DNA from: Hydra vulgaris
Lineage: Eukaryota; Cnidaria; Hydrozoa; Anthoathecata; Hydridae
Length of the DNA stretch: 64,000 nt
NCBI RefSeq assembly: GCF_038396675.1
Contig: NC_088930.1
Location: forward strand, 33,732,501-33,796,500
Direction: 5' to 3'
Shown here in pieces: positions 63,411 through 64,000 of this stretch (the stretch's first letter is position 1; every line of letters begins with the position of its first letter). Under the pieces are notes generated by a model, which saw only the letters and a list, made by a program, of their open reading frames with translations, was not told the origin of the DNA and did no database searches. Position numbers and translations under genes: made by a program.

Positions 63411-64000
63411 TTAAATTGATTGTTCATTATTATAAAATATATTAATAACAGTTGTGTCAATATACTCTCTTCCTGTTTCTAAATGGTCAGAACACATAAA
63501 ACAAATGTTATTTTTGAACAGTTCAAGTGCAGCTAGAGCTGAATTTTTCAACTTGTTGGAACATTTAGTTAATAACAATTCTCTAGTGATGTCTAATATA
63601 CAAAATAAGGAGTAAACATATTCTACCATGTTTGCTTCTTATTTTGCTCCATGTTTTGCAAAATAAGAAGCAAACATATTCTACTACTTGGTTCAGTTAA
63701 CCCTCCCCTTGATAGTATTTCCATATAAAGTGAAAATATTTTGTTAGTTAGAAGAAGATGACACAAAGAACATTAAAATTTGGACTTAACTTTTTTTGTT
63801 ATATACCCAGCAACATGAATAACAACTTCCTTTCGACTCTTACATAAATCATATTCTTCTGCTTCATTTTGTAATAAAAGTAAATCTGCTTCTAGTCCTT
63901 TTGCATCATTATTTACTGGTACTTCATGATCAAACCATGTATTCAATGCTTGAGTTTCTTTAATTAGAGATTTTATACTGATTATTTTTTCAGAACTTTC
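63411..64000 (-). pseudogene. THAP9/P-like transposase, C-terminal part, running off the window
   Basis: From the right edge on the minus strand: SLIKETQALNTWFDHEVPVN near 63,960, then EEYDLCKSRKEVVIHVAGYI and TKKVKSKF with a stop (compare A-G-Y-V-x-K-K in the family). The piece at 63,629-63,411 ends the protein: MVEYVYSLFCILDITRELLL, LKNSALAALELFKNN, then YIDTTVINIFYNNEQSI. Between them (63,605-63,700) the motif with VEYV...LFC occurs twice around a small palindrome (GTTTGCTTCTTATTTTGC against its complement), so a local inverted duplication broke the frame. Confidence 0.72.

Overview
The window is AT-rich animal DNA, most likely from a cnidarian such as Hydra. I infer this from long (TA)n arrays, very intron- and transposon-rich sequence, one host gene with an animal-only domain layout (ANKLE2/LEM4), and transposon families (THAP-type, hAT, P-like, non-LTR) typical of cnidarian genomes. 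No bacterial features are present. Nearly every open reading frame made of alternating Y/I/C/V or L/S residues is a translated microsatellite and was discarded.

Layout. 1-13,185: a composite TA/GTAT minisatellite, MITE-like elements, scraps of non-LTR retrotransposons (1.3, 5.7-6.8 and 9.0-9.5 kb), a tRNA-derived SINE (5.0-5.3 kb) and two decayed hAT transposases (10.2-12.8 kb). 13,186-21,185: an apparently complete 8,000-bp DNA transposon with inverted ends, an AT target duplication and two convergent, intact, intron-containing genes: a THAP-DDE transposase and a SWIM/YqaJ-type nuclease. This organisation matches the ISL2EU (IS4EU) superfamily. A related copy of its insertion site without the element lies at 28.8 kb. 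22.5-25.1 kb: a P-like element with 30-bp identical ends and a broken transposase. 25.3-28.2 kb: an inverted repeat with arms of about 0.9 kb. 28.5-45 kb: a patchwork of hAT, pogo, P-like and CACTA-like relics, five copies or parts of one tRNA-derived SINE family, and a retrotransposon inserted inside another (41.6-45.0 kb). 45-47.8 kb: two 3' parts of one LINE family.

48,903-60,666: four coding exons of a LEM-domain/ankyrin gene, recognisably ANKLE2, continuing past the window or into exons I could not find. Its intron 1 ends in a 17-copy, 32-bp array in which every unit repeats the 3' splice site plus the first 17 nt of exon 2. Only the last copy keeps the reading frame open. Intron 3 holds more retrotransposon relics and a long hairpin. 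The window ends in the C-terminal part of another THAP9/P-like transposase on the minus strand.

The two most notable objects are the intact two-gene transposon with its in-window empty-site relative, and the splice-acceptor minisatellite in ANKLE2.
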